Of a stretch of DNA of 64,000 nt, positions 46,956-58,853 are shown piece by piece (positions within the stretch are counted from its first letter, which is position 1; each line of letters begins with the position of its first letter). Below the pieces are notes generated by a model, which saw nothing but the letters and a program-made list of their open reading frames with translations, was not told the DNA's origin and did not search any database. Where the stretch lies: positions 323,885 through 387,884 of the forward strand of contig CAJHNH020005002.1 in NCBI GenBank assembly GCA_905116865.2. The letters are read 5' to 3'. The translations under genes and the position numbers were made by a program. Source of the stretch: Candidula unifasciata (Eukaryota; Mollusca; Gastropoda; Stylommatophora; Geomitridae).

Positions 46956-47239
46956 GAATACATGTGTGTATACATGCTGTTTGTATATATGTGTGTTTCT
47001 AAGCAAGCCAAACAATGTTTGATGTTTTTGGCTTTTCCCCATGCATTTTAACCATTTTATAGTGTGTTTTTCTTATTTGTGTTTTTAATTTGGGCAGAAA
47101 CTGTTAATCAAATCTGGCTTCCTCACAGATCACTTCCACTGTGTATTTATACTTTCAAAGTAATGTACTCATGGTTTTTAGTGATAGTTATTTCATATCT
47201 GGCTCCCAGGATCCCATTGTGTGGGGAAAACAAGGATAG

Positions 47240-47440
47240 ACCTACTGCCTGCCCAAGCATGTCGTAGGAGTCGACTAATTGGGGACATCCTTTGAAGTCA
47301 GAGTACATCTGCCTTAGTAGCAAGGAATAAGCCAGTAAAATGGACATACATGCAAAGCTCAGGTCCTGGCACAAAAGCAAAGTACAGGTGGACAAACAGC
47401 TAAGATTTTTCTACTGGAGCTAGCAGTGGTGAAAAAAAAA
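47240..47440 (+). mobile_element. S3 SINE-like element
   Basis: 'catgtcgtaggagtcgacta', 'gaagtcagagtacatctgcc', 'aaaatggacatacatgcaaa', 'ggtggacaaacagctaagat', then an A-rich tail. Confidence 0.75.
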
Positions 47441-47823
47441 AAAAGGAAAAGAAAAGGAAAAGAATTTCCCAATTGTCTGCTGCACAAATCTTGAGAGGCC
47501 TAGGAAATTAAATGAACTAGACTATCTGTAAATTTCATACTAGGTTTTACATGTAATTTAATTGGATAATAATCTTTCACACTACAGTGTACTTGTAATT
47601 TGATTAGGTATTGAACTTTTACCCTAGAAAACGACTATTCAGCTGACCGCTCGCAGGCTAAATTTAGCCAGTAGAGGTCTAACAAGTGGCTGTGGATCAC
47701 CTGACAGTTCTGTTGTAATATTGGTCTTTCTATGTCGGGGCTCAGGTTTCTGGCCAGTGAGGATCCCTATTTCCCAACAGTTTGACTCCTTAGTAAACTT
47801 CACTGAATGGCCCTAGGATATAC
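47441..47823. other. No recognisable gene
   Basis: AT-rich, nothing supported. Confidence 0.4.
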
Positions 47824-48225
47824 ATAATAGCGTCATCTTTAACAGGAAATTTAGAGTGTAAGCCTAATTTTATTTGATATTATCATCTTCATGAGAAAAC
47901 GTAGATCATAAGCCTAATTTGATTGGATAGTGTCATCTTTATCAGGAAATGTAGATCATAAGCCTAATTTGATTGGATGATGTCATCTTCATTAGGAAAT
48001 GTAGATCGTAAGCCTAATTTGATTGGATGGTGTCATCTTCATTAGAAAACATAGATCGTAAGCCTAATTCGATTGGATAGTGTCATCTTCATCAGGAAAT
48101 GTAGATCGTAAGTCTAATTTGATTGGGTGGTGCCATCTTTTTAAGGAAACTTAAATCATAAGCTTAATTTGATTGGATGGTGTCATCTTCATTAGGAAAC
48201 ATAGACTGTAATTTGAGTGGATAGT
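47824..48225. repeat. About 50-bp tandem repeat, eight degenerate units
   Basis: 'gtagatcataagcctaattt' then 'gattggatagtgtcatcttc' recurs. Confidence 0.88.
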
Positions 48226-48239
48226 GATCTTTCTCATTA

Positions 48240-48880
48240 GGATAGATTGAATGTAATTAGACTGGTATTTCATTTCTGCCACAAATAGCAGTCTTATTGA
48301 ACATCTGCAACAGGTAGCAATCATATTTAACTCCTGACAATAATCTTAATTAATTTCTGCCACAGACAGTGATCCTTTTAAATTAATGTTGCAGTAGTAG
48401 TAGTAGTAAATTTTACCCCACTAGGACATCACACAAGCGATAAACACCCAATGACACAATGTGCCACCATGTGGATGAGGATCACTCATGGAGAGGTCCC
48501 AGAAACCACGTTCAGCCATTAGACCATATTTATGGCCGTTCTATATTGCGGCTCCTGGCAAGGGCCAAAGTGGGGCTTAAAAAAACCGAAAAACTGCATC
48601 CCGCTGGGGGATGACTAGAATAATGTGTGTGTGTCGCAGACAGAAATGATGTTTAACTCCTGCCACAGCCTTAACTCCTGCAATAGATAGCAATATTATT
48701 TATTTACCTCATGCCACAGATATGCATCTTTTTTTTTTCTGCCACAGATATTCATATACAACACCTGCTGCAGATAATAATCTTATTTAAAACCTGCCAT
48801 AGATTATCTTATTTAACTCCTGCCACAGGTAGTAAGCTTTTCAGATCTTGTCACACACAATAAGTGATCTTTTTAACTCC
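48240..48880. repeat. Degenerate tandem repeat (about 40 bp) interrupted by an S2 SINE
   Basis: 'atttaactcctgccacagat' recurs about 14 times on both sides of the SINE at 48405-48605, so the array predates the insertion. Confidence 0.75.
48405..48605 (+). mobile_element. S2 SINE-like element
   Basis: 'ggacatcacacaagcgataa', 'gtgccaccatgtggatgagg', 'gccaaagtggggcttaaaaa'. Confidence 0.8.
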
Positions 48881-49124
48881 CTTCAGTCTAGGCCATTTAC
48901 ATTTTCAAGTTAATACTATCTGGATCAGGAAGAATTACTGTTCGTGATCCAGCCAGTTGCATTGGCCAGATAAGTGTGAAAGAACCCATTTTGCGCCTAT
49001 ATTGTTTCTATCATAATATTTAGAGCTAGAAATCTTATTCTAAAAGAAAGTATCGTTTACGATGGCGACTTGTCGGGTCGTTGATCAACAGTCTTTAGGC
49101 TAGCTAGAAGTAAACATGCACTCA

Positions 49125-49345
49125 GAATGGGTAAGACAAGACTTCCCCATCAAGCCCTCTTATGGACACAAATAGGGAAGATCAAGATAGACTATGTAGA
49201 ACCATCATCAGGAAAGGCTCAACCATAGGCCTAACAAACATCCAAGACCTAAAACAGGCTGCAATGAACCTCCAGACATGGAGAGTTATGACCTTTGCCC
49301 TATACACTGCCTTAGACCCAAGAAGAAAGACTAACTAACTAATAG
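49125..49345 (+). mobile_element. LINE 3' end, diverged TAAC-tailed family
   Basis: Blocks RTIIRKGSTIGLTNIQDLKQ and 'tggagagttatgacctttgc' parallel RTITRESSTIGLSRTQDLHQ of 34052-34562; ends 'agactaactaactaata'. Confidence 0.75.
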
Positions 49346-49364
49346 TGCCTATGTTAGACCTGTT

Positions 49365-49530
49365 TTTACTTTAGACCAATAAGTATTTGATGGGTGATGG
49401 TCCAGCATCCCACTGGGTACCTTTACTTCCCAGGACATTACTTGGTATCCATTTTAGGCTTTGCTTTCTTTATTTTATGGCTGGATCAACTGATGAGCCA
49501 GCCTCAGGTCAATTATTGAAAAACTGATAA
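49365..49530 (-). mobile_element. S1 SINE, diverged fragment
   Basis: 'gaccaataagtatttgatgg', 'tacctttacttcccaggaca', 'tggtatccattttaggct'. Confidence 0.55.
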
Positions 49531-49971
49531 TTATGTGTGGCTTAAAGGTTAGTGAGTATGTTTAACAATTTATGATCCCTAATACCCCTAACCAACACAT
49601 CGTGTGTGATGAGCTATTGCCCATGTGTACCAAGCAACCAACAATGTGATCTGATGTTTGGCCTAAGTATATTGAAGAATCCTGACTGGTTATTGTAGTG
49701 CTCTAACTAGGTATATGTGTATCTGTTACAGTGAGGTTATTACATTTTATTTTCACTGTTACTGTTGCTACCCTATAAAATATAATGCAAAATCTATTGG
49801 TATTTAAAGAGTTAAATACTTGGCTTTGATCTCCATGGAAAACAAAAAACTGTTCTCATGGTTTTCGGGCAACAATACAAGAATCTTACCATTGCTGAAA
49901 TTTGGATCTCACCTTGTCACTGCCAGCTGCCAATTACTGCCTGTATTTACTTCTTTTGTGGTGTTGTCAGC

Positions 49972-50345
49972 CCAGAGATTTAGGACCGCATGGCTTGTGT
50001 TGTCAGGAGCATCTTTGAGTCCAGAGATTTAGGGCCACATGGCTTGTGTTGTCAGGGGCATCTTTGAGTCCAGAGATTTAGGGCCACATGGCTTGTGTTG
50101 TCAGGGGCATCTTTGAGTCCAGAGATTTAGGGCCACATGGCTTGTGTTGTCAGGGGCATCTTTGAGCCTGAGGATTTAGGGCCACATGGCTTGTGTTGTC
50201 AGGGGGGCCTTTGAGCCTGAAGACTAAGGGCCACATGGCTTGTGTTGTCAGGGGGGCCTTTGAGCCTGAGGACTAAGGGCCACATGGCTTGTGTTGTCAG
50301 GGGCATCTTTGAGCCTGAGGACTAAGGGTCGTATGGCTTGTATTG
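49972..50345. repeat. 49-bp minisatellite, about 7.6 units
   Basis: 'gggccacatggcttgtgttg' then 'tcaggggcatctttgag' recurs every 49 bp (for example 50041 and 50090). Confidence 0.93.
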
Positions 50346-50379
50346 TTACTATAGACTGCAGAGGAGGATTTAATTTTTG

Positions 50380-50460
50380 CCACGGACAAAAAGAAAGAAC
50401 AATTGAATCAGGGTCTCCCACATGAGAGCTTAGTGTTCTAACCGTTCGGCCAGCCATTCC
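50380..50460 (-). mobile_element. tRNA-like SINE head
   Basis: The minus strand contains ATGGCTGGCCGAACGG (A-box-like) and 'gagaccctgattcaa' (B-box-like) at suitable spacing. Too diverged at the ends to be called a tRNA gene. Confidence 0.45.
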
Positions 50461-50632
50461 TCCCTTACTATGTAATGTTGCCAGAGACAACAGTGGGCGC
50501 ACTGAAGCCAGCCATTCTTCCCTTACCATGTAATGTTCCCAGAGACAACAGTGGGCGCACTGAAGCCAGCCATTCTTCCCTTACCATGTAATGTTCCCAG
50601 AGACAACAGTGGGCGCACTTAAGCCAGCCTTC
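50449..50632. repeat. 58-bp tandem repeat, three units
   Basis: 'gccagccatt' or its variant starts at 50449, 50507, 50565 and 50623, 58 bp apart. The first unit overlaps the tRNA-like head. Confidence 0.93.
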
Positions 50633-51424
50633 ATTGTAAAGATGGTAGACATCTTTAAAAAAAAATATAACATTGTATTTTCTGGTAAAACTTATAATTC
50701 GTTATGTTTTGTTATTGAGATCATTATTTGGAACTGAATCTCTTCTCAAGCGCGCTGCCACAGGATGCATTTATATATATTGTCTTCCCCTTTTCCATTA
50801 TTTGATAGATTTTGTGTACATTATGTCAAGCAACACTAGTCTGCATTCGTTTTTTTAGAGTTAGGTTGTATCTGCCATCCTATTTATGATTTATCGCATG
50901 AAAAAGCACTGAGCTATAATGTGTACTGTTAGTTATTACCACTGCTGTTGTTTATTCCGGATGTTTGTAAAGTCTCACTAGACTTTGTATGTAGGACAAA
51001 TCTGAAAAAAGAATTACATGATATCATAAACAATGTGCTCTGTAGTCAATCATAAAGTAGTTAGCTGAATGGTTGTCATCTGCTTGAGTAATTCTTTACT
51101 TCAAACAGAATGGTGTTATCAACGCATGAGAGAAATAATTGTTTGTTGTTGTTGTCTGAACAAGTTTTGAAATGGCGGCCGATACACATGGATGGTTTTT
51201 TAAAGATTTATAGCAAGATTTTGTGGGGTAAGCAACCTCTTCAACACATTACTGTTAGAAATTTGTTGAGTAAACAAAAATATATATACGCACAATTAAA
51301 GACCTGAAAAAAGCAATCAAAATCACCATTAAAGAAACAATAACAGACACGTTACAGAAGGTTTTTGAAGAGACATGTACAGCCATGTCTTGAAGCCCTC
51401 GTTGGACATTTCTAACACTTTTTT
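50633..51424. other. No recognisable gene
   Basis: AT-rich sequence with nothing supported. Confidence 0.4.
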
Positions 51425-51690
51425 GGGGACCCTTTTCTATACTTTCAGGTGTATTGGGAATATAGGGCTAGACCTAAATTGTTTAGACCAATCAGCACTC
51501 GGTAGGTGATGTGGTCAGCATCACGCTGGCCGCCTTTACTTCACATACCTGCACCTAGTACCTATTTAAGGCTGGGTGGACCTGAGAGCAAAGGTCATTT
51601 TTGAAGTAAAGTCTGGATCCGTCAGGACCCAAACCCATGACCTTCCGATCCGCAGGCAAGCGTCTAGCTACTACACCACGGCAACTTCCT
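51425..51690 (-). mobile_element. S1 SINE
   Basis: 'gggctagacctaaattgttt', 'gtgatgtggtcagcatcacg', 'tttaaggctgggtggacctg', and GGTCATGGGTTTGGGTCC on the minus strand. Confidence 0.8.
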
Positions 51691-52756
51691 TCCAATACCT
51701 AATATAACTAAATTTGTCATTGGTACTATCCAGTTTCCCAAACAAAAATAGACCAAAGCAGTGACTATAGCAACTAGTTTAGTGAGATTTTAGCACATTT
51801 TCTGATGATGTCATGTACTTCATTGTTCAGATTTGTTCTGTATCTGAAGTGTAGTGAGGCTTTACAAACAAACACCATGTATTATTAATTATCACTACTG
51901 TAGTAGTTAATGATGTGATTTTTTAACGACTGCTCTAGTTTATAGTGTATCATGACTGAAATACTTTCTAGTGTGAATTCTCACCATTTCTATAGTTTAT
52001 AGTGTGAACTATTGCCTAACATACACCGTTAAGTGTGACACACTGCAGTTGAGAGAAAGAGAGAGGAGAGAGAGTGAGTATATATATGAATGAGACAATG
52101 CATAGTGAAGAACACAAGAAATACATTCACTAAAATTGCGTGTTTAAAACTGACTGTGGCAACTGTGATTGCAAAGTTCAGTTGTCTCTCCTACAATCCA
52201 GTTTCAGCAAACTCCTATTTGGTCACATTTTATAGCAGGTTCCTTAGCGTCAGTGGGTTTACTTTTTTCCTCCCTCAAAATCATGCCTGTTCTTGAAAAA
52301 GAAACAAAGAGGAAAGAACATAAAGAAAAAAGAAGTTGATTAGAAAAAAGTAAACATTACTTATAATTTTTAAACTCATAAATATCTGTTCTGTTGTATG
52401 GAGTCTGTGGCCTAGGGGTTATAAAAAAAAAAAAAGCAAGGGCAAAATGGCCAAACATAAAATTTCCAAGTGAAGCAAACAGCCACTAAATGTTGGGACT
52501 GGAATGTGAAGTTCTGAAGAGAGTATGCAACTACTTTTGTTGTTGTTATTAGGTCTATTGTATTACATGTTTGTGTATCAAAAGAATAGGAAGTATTTAA
52601 AACATCTTGTGACGATAATGGACATTAGTTCTGTATAGTCTGTTAATGAACTAAAGCTGTCATTGATTTGCTCTGTTTCTGTACCAAAGAATTCATCAAT
52701 CATTAAAACTATTTTATCTGCACCTGTTGTTATTATGTTAACTTAGTCTGTGCATG
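51691..52756. other. No recognisable gene
   Basis: AT-rich, nothing supported. Confidence 0.4.
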
Positions 52757-54491
52757 TGAAACATGGTCAATAAAAAATGGACACCATAGCAAGTGAAATA
52801 TGGTAAATAAAAGATGGGCATCATAGCAAGTAAAACATGGTAAATGAAAGATGGACATCATAGCAAGTAAAACATGGTAAATGAAAGATGGACATCATAG
52901 CAAGTAAAACATGGTAAATGAAAGATGGAAATCATAGCAAGTAGAACATGGTAAATGAAAGATGGACATCATAGCAAGTAAAACATGGTAAATGAAAGAT
53001 GGACATCACAGCAAGTGAAATATGGTAAATAAAAGATGGACATCATAGCAAGTGAAACATGGTAAATAAAGGATAGACAAGTGAAACATGGTAAATAAAA
53101 TATGGACATCCCAGCAAGTGAAATATGGTAAATAAAAGATGGACATCAGAGCAAGTGAAACATGGTAAATAAAAGAGAGACATCATAGCAAGTAAAACAT
53201 GGCAAATGAAAGATGGACATAGCAAGTGAAACATGGTAAATAAAAGATAAAAATCACAGCAAGTGAAACATGGTAAATAGAAGATGTGCATCACAGCAAG
53301 GGAAATATGGTAAATAGAAGATGGACATCATAGCAAGTGAAACATGGTAAATGAAAGCTGGACATCATAGCAAGTAAAATATGGTAAATAAAAGATGGAC
53401 ATCACAGCAAGTGAAATATGGTAAATAAAAGATGGACATCATAGCAAGTGAAACATGGTAAATAAAAGCTGGACATCATAGCAAGTAAAAGGTGGTGAAT
53501 GAAAGATAGACATCATAGCAAGTGAAACATGGTAAATAAAAGATAGACATCATAACAAGCAAAACATGGTAAATGAAAGATGGACATCATAGAAAGTGAA
53601 ACATGGTAAATAAAAGATAAATATCACAGCAAGTGAAACATGGTAAATAAAAGATGGACATCACAGCAAGTGAAATATGGTAAATAAAAGATATACATCA
53701 TAGCAAGTGAAACATGGTAAATAAAAGGTTGACATCATAACTAGTAAAACATGGTGAATGAAAGATGGACATCATAGCAAGTGAAACATGGTAAATAAAA
53801 GATGGACATGATAGCAAGTAAAACATGGTAAATAAAAGATGGACATCATAGCAAGTAAAATATGGTAAATAAAAGATGGACATCATAACATGTGAAATAT
53901 GGTAAATAAAAGATGGACATCATAGCAAGTAAAACATGGTAAATGAAAGAGGGACATAATAGCAAGTAAAAGATGGTAAATGAAAGATGGACGTCATAGC
54001 AATTGAAATATGGTAAATAAAAGATGGACACCATAGCAAGTAAAACATGGTAAATGAAAGATGGACATCATAGCAAGTAAAACATAGTAAATGAAAGATG
54101 GACATCATAGCAAGTGAAACATGGTAAATGAAAGATGGACATCATAGCAAGGGAAACATGGTAAATAAATATGGACATCATGACAAATGAAATATGGTAA
54201 ATGAAAGATGGACATCAAAGCAAGTAAAACATGGTAAATAAAAGATGGACATCATAGCAAGTAAAACATGGTAAATGAGAGATGGACATCATAGCAAGTG
54301 GAAAATAGTAAATAAAAGATGGACATCACAGCAAGTGAAACATGGTAAATGAAAGATGGACATCATAGCAAGTAAAACATGGTAAGTGACAGATGGACAT
54401 CATAGTAAATGACATATTGTAAATGAAAGCTGGACATCATAGCAAGTAAAACATGTAAAATGAAAGATTAACATCATAGCAAGCGACATAT
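52757..54491. repeat. 37-bp satellite array, about 47 units
   Basis: Unit 'catcatagcaagtaaaacat' then 'ggtaaatgaaagatgga', with variants gtgaaa/gtaaaa and ataaa/atgaa. Minus-strand ORFs made of 'FYLPCFTC' repeats arise because three units (111 bp) keep the frame. Confidence 0.96.
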
Positions 54492-55082
54492 CACAATGAG
54501 GTTATAAATGGGGATAAAGTCGGTGTATGACTGATTGACAGAACTGGGGAAGTCCCTATAGTGGTTTCATGAGGAAAACACAGGATTGGTGAAATCACGT
54601 AGAAACGGGGGATCTGGGGGATTGCTGAACCAAGAGTTAGGAATGGAAGTTAATCCTGAGGGAAGTGACTGTGGTAATTCTACGTTAAAGCAAATCTGAG
54701 GGGCGCGCCAGTATCCGATTGTGTTTGGCTTGTATCGACTGTGTAGGTTAGCGTCAAACGAGGCGGGGTCGTGTGCCCAGGCGTGGGAGCAAATGATCCT
54801 TGCCTAGACAGTGTAAGATAGATTGTCACATTGATTCTTGTTGTTTATTAGAGCTGGAATAAACCTGGTGGTGGTCATCGCCATCGTCGACTATCATTTA
54901 GAGTAGTGTGATCCTTGATGGAAGATAGTCTGCCTCGTCTATTCTACATTAGAGACCGCTAGACTACGATCTGAGTCGAATGAGTACGAGTGGAAGCAAG
55001 TACTAGATAGAGACCCAAGAAAACAAGGAGACAATTCTTTATAGAAACATATTTATGATAGGAGAGAAAGTGACTTCTTTAC
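54492..55082. mobile_element. 591-bp insert inside the 37-bp satellite, unidentified
   Basis: The satellite stops at 54491 and resumes at 55083; the six-base acatat is present on both sides (54486-54491, 55083-55088). The insert is non-repetitive, has 'ggttataaatgg' near its start and 'gctggaataaacctgg' at about 54851. It has no recognisable ORF. It could be a solo LTR or an unknown non-autonomous element; its ends are not TG...CA. Confidence 0.45.
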
Positions 55083-55134
55083 ACATATAGTAAATAGAAG
55101 ATGGCCATCATAGCAAGAGACATATGGTAAATAA
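55083..55134. repeat. Satellite remnant between two inserts
   Basis: Just over one 37-bp unit ('gtaaatagaagatggccatc'). Confidence 0.85.
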
Positions 55135-55516
55135 GTGGGGCGGTGATTTATGTCACAGGCGTGAGGGGAAGTTAAGTCCAACATGATGTGTATAAGGAGA
55201 TACTCCGTACGTCACTCGGACGCCAGTTCTTTACTATCCTGGTTGTACGGAACCTCACGCAAGACCCCTACAGCACGTCCTCGTCGTGCGCCACGGATAA
55301 TGTCTCAAATGAATATTAACAGAGCTGTCAGGGGATCTCAGAGTTCGGCGGCCCCCAGAGGTGATGTGTCCTTGTGGCTCTCATCAGCCCGCTCCCAAAC
55401 GCTTGGGTGAAAAATGTTATCAAAACTCATTAGGAACATGAGTAGGTTTGCCAAACGTACAGCCAAAATTACAACCCTTGGTTAAAAGACTGCGGAGTAA
55501 AGAGAACACTGTTCAC

Positions 55517-55765
55517 TGCACATCCTCTGTTAACCCTCAGTGTCGTCGTCACCGCGCTGAGGTACACCACAACAGCAACCATCCATAGGCTGGCCATCCT
55601 TGTACATCCTCGGTTAACCCTCAGTGTCGTCGTCACCGCGCTGAGGTGCACCACAACAGCAACCATCCATAGGCTGGCCATTCATGTACATCCTCGGTTA
55701 ACCCTCAGTGTCGTCGTCACCGCGCTGAGGTACACCACAACAGCAACCATCCATCGGATGGCTAA
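55517..55765. repeat. 84-bp tandem repeat, three units
   Basis: 'acatcctcggttaaccctca' recurs at 84-bp spacing (catcct at 55521, 55605, 55689); each unit contains 'gtcgtcgtcaccgcgctgag'. Confidence 0.93.
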
Positions 55766-56354
55766 GCCTAAATGTCCGACAAAACTAGATCATACGGATC
55801 AAAATCTGACCATCAAAATTTGTATTGAACTGAAAAAGATCGAATGTCCACACCCAAAGACCCCACTCGCCCGAGTGTTGGGACAAAACTGATAACGATA
55901 TGCCTGATGCAGGATGTAAAATTCTGTCGGGCTAACGGCTCGTCAAAGAAATCTAACGTGCGAAAGAAAAAAGAATGTACCTATCTGTGTGGTCACAAAA
56001 GTCCAAAACCCACGGGCTGCTCCCCGCTGACTTCCAGAGGGCGCAGCCCCTGTCGAGCGGGAGGCATGATACGGTTGTGAGGTCAAGCAGGCATGTGCAG
56101 GACGTGACGATTCCTTGGGTGAGCCCAGAACCAGAGCGCCATGTACCGGCTCTGCATGCATGGAAGCCTCCTTGGATGGCGGGGAATGCCCATGATCTGC
56201 CCCTGCCTTCCCTTGAGGGCTAACTGTTCCACAGGGGGCTGCCCCAAAGGGGTACTCCGGGGGCAATACCTGCGGCGAAGGAGACAAAGTGGACACCACA
56301 CAAGTCAGGCAACGTCTCGACCCACACAAAACAATGGCCACAGTCACCCTAGAA

Positions 56355-56528
56355 ATAGGCCTGACGTCTTCCTTCGAAGTCGGAGTACAGCTGCCCATGA
56401 GGCAGGGAAATGAAAAACGGTTGTACACGCAAAAATCAGGTCCAGGTGAAAGCCAAAAGTCCAAGCGGACGATTAACCTGGACCTTCCACTGGAATTCAC
56501 AGCCGGTGATCGATAATAATAAATAATA
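56355..56528 (+). mobile_element. S3 SINE-like 3' part
   Basis: 'cttcgaagtcggagtacagc', 'ggtgaaagccaaaagtccaa', 'ggaattcacagccggtgatc'. Confidence 0.7.
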
Positions 56529-56745
56529 ATATGGTAAATAAAAGACGGACATCGTAGCAAGTAAAACAAGGTAAATGGAAGAGTGAAATCATATCAAGTA
56601 AATCATGGTAAATGGAAACTGAGATCATAGCAAGGGAAATGTGGTGAGTGAAAGATGGACATCATAGCAAGCGAAATATTGTAATTAAATAACAAATAGA
56701 GGTCATAGCAAATAAAACATGATAAATGGAAGATGGACATCATAA
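56529..56745. repeat. 37-bp satellite, resumed and more diverged
   Basis: 'atggtaaataaaagacggac', 'atcatagcaagcgaaatatt' and similar. Confidence 0.85.
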
Positions 56746-57134
56746 TCTGGATGGAAAGGAATCTGACTGGTTTAAATGTAATGAAACATCATCATCTTGG
56801 GGAAAAACGGGCGGGGTAAAAGTTGTATATTGTTATGTGAGTTGAGTTTGTTGAGTGTCTGCTGAGCTAGGAAACGACATGACATCCCGCGGGACATTCC
56901 CGTAAATACCCCGTCCTCATCGTCAGCAGCCAGCAAAGAAATTCATTTCCAGGGGTGCCAGTAGCTCTTTAATGGCGCTTAGTGGTTACTGTCATTTGAC
57001 GTGAACGTACAACGTCTTTGACATCAATGGTTGATCTTCTTGGGTACCCTCCTGCTCTTGTATGATCATTACAGATGTGTAGTAAACATTTAGGTCACTG
57101 GTATTGTTGCACAATGCCCAAACAATTTGACTTT

Positions 57135-57415
57135 CTTCTCCTTCTTCTTCGCGTTCACAAGCTATAAACTCTAGCGGAAAGTTCTGGTTGTTCATCCACT
57201 TCTGGACTGCAGTCCTGTTCCAGAAACTGAGTGTCGCGTGTGCACCCGTTTTACACATTTGACTCATTTGTTTGGAGACTACTGGTTCCTTGCCTCTCAG
57301 ACAGATGCACTCCGACTTCGAAGAAAGCTCCAAATTAGTTGACTCCTACGACATGCTTTTTGGTAGGTCTATTCTTGTTTTCACTATAATCGGGCCCCAG
57401 AACCTTCATGGGACA
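57135..57415 (-). mobile_element. S3 SINE-like element, near full length
   Basis: 'cttctccttcttcttcgcgt' (tail), 'gttctggttgttcatccact', 'cgcgtgtgcacccgttttac', 'cctctcagacagatgcactc', 'attagttgactcctacgaca'. Confidence 0.8.
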
Positions 57416-57654
57416 TTTTCTGCTTCTCGATGAATTTGTTACAAAGTATTGTTTCTACAAACATTTCCCACACGGTCTTAAAATGTTTGGTTAAAAGTGT
57501 GGCTTTTCTCTGGTATTTAATCTCAAAGATGTTGATTCCACTAGTGTCCAAGTTACACACACAAAATTTTTAAGAAACAAATATAAAATAAATGCAATGT
57601 GACACTTTATTAGAAATTATTTTACATACAGTGACATACGATTACGCAAGAGAA

Positions 57655-57745
57655 CCCCCTAAGTGTGGGCAATTGAACTAAGTCTCTTCTTGTATTGTTA
57701 GTGACATTGCAGAGACATCGCATTTCGCATGTAGTTATTTTCTGT
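57655..57745 (-). mobile_element. LINE C-terminal remnant
   Basis: Minus strand KITTCEMRCLCNVTNNTRRD parallels LTTCEMRCLRKTANLTIRDR of 24150-24545. Confidence 0.6.
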
Positions 57746-57808
57746 TCTAGTCCCTCATTCTTGCAGAGAAGAATCTGTGTGGCTATGTGCAATGAAACTG
57801 CAAGGTTG

Positions 57809-57845
57809 TGGGGGGGGGGGAGGGGGGGGGAGAGGGGGGGGGGGA
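57809..57845. repeat. G-rich tract
   Basis: Runs of 8-10 G separated by single A or AGA. Confidence 0.9.
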
Positions 57846-58261
57846 GGAGCTTCCTACTCACAGTTTGTGTCAACTCAAAGTCAAAACATCAAACATAACT
57901 TAAGTGTATTAATATTATTATTATTATTATTTGTTTAAACATGACTATTAGTAGGCCATTATAATTGTTATTATTAGTCTCTATAATCAACAGTAGAACT
58001 AGTTCTGTCCCATACGTTGTCTTTTCCTTCTGCTATACATAACTTAGCAGGCTGTTTTGTTGTGGTACATGTAAATCACATACATAGGTACCATTTGGCA
58101 GGTAGCCACCGATAGGTGCAGCCAGAGTTAAAATGCACCAGCTAAATTAATTTTGACTGAAAGAATAAACTCATGAGTTAACATGAGCACAGAAGAAAAA
58201 GTGTTCTTATATTTTTTTTTAGGGTCAAAAATTTGTTTCCCGTATAAAAAACATTACACGT

Positions 58262-58355
58262 GAAATAAGGTGTCTTAGAAGAACTGCCAGAGTGGCAAGG
58301 AAAGATAGAATTTAATTAAAACGAAGAAATTGGAAGACAAGTACTGAAACCACTC
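58262..58355 (+). mobile_element. LINE C-terminal remnant
   Basis: Translation RCLRRTARVARKDRI parallels KCLRRAEVVSRKDRI of 27224-27600. Confidence 0.65.
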
Positions 58356-58562
58356 ATATAATTAATGAGTAACGTATGAGATAGTGTGTGTCCATCTGAC
58401 AGGAATGGTTTGGTACCACAGTCACAGAGAGCCAAGCTGGAGAAATATAAAGAATACAGAGCAAGCGGAAGGCGAGGTCAAAATAAAGAAAGAAAAGGGC
58501 GGCGACATTAAGACCATCCTTAATGAAATGAACATCAAATAATGCATACACACAAACATACA

Positions 58563-58853
58563 CGCGGCGTCCGTGGCTAAGGTGTTGCGAGTGCGACTCC
58601 TAATCCAACGTACCGCGATCGAAACCCACTGCTGGCTGCGTGGATTTTTATCGTGGTAGGGGACGTCGTAGGTCGACCCAACCTCAACTGGGTACCAGGA
58701 TGGGCTGTCCTGGGAAAGTAAAGACGGCCGGTGTAATGCTGACCACATTACCCACAGAGTGCTGATGGTCTGTAAAAATATGGATGCTCTTCCCATACAC
58801 CCGATGCGCCTAAAAGGCGTGAAAAGGGATCTTTACTTTACTTTTTACACAAA
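58563..58853 (+). mobile_element. S1-related SINE with tRNA-like head
   Basis: Begins GGCGTCCGTGGCTAAGGTGT with TGGCTAAGGTG as A-box; 'gcgatcgaaacccactgctg' covers the B-box region; 3' end 'gcctaaaaggcgtgaaaagg' then ctttacttta. A + strand relative of 27901-28192. Confidence 0.82.

Larger units (their letters stand above)
55135..56528 (+). mobile_element. About 1.4-kb insert inside the satellite, ending in an S3 3' end
   Basis: More GC-rich than its surroundings and lacking satellite units. It holds an 84-bp triple repeat and, at its 3' end, an S3-type terminus ('ggaattcacagccggtgat') plus an ATAAT tail. The sequence atatggtaaataa is present at both borders (55122-55134, 56529-56541), but that is also part of the satellite unit, so it is weak evidence. 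A 208-codon minus-strand ORF (55943-56569) has no recognisable domain and crosses the S3 part. Confidence 0.5.

Noticed and set aside
53043..54108. Minus-strand ORFs with FYLPCFTC-like repeats
   Set aside because: Three 37-bp units equal 111 bp, so the satellite keeps frame by arithmetic.
55943..56569. 208-codon minus-strand ORF
   Set aside because: No domain recognised; crosses the end of an inserted element and satellite sequence.
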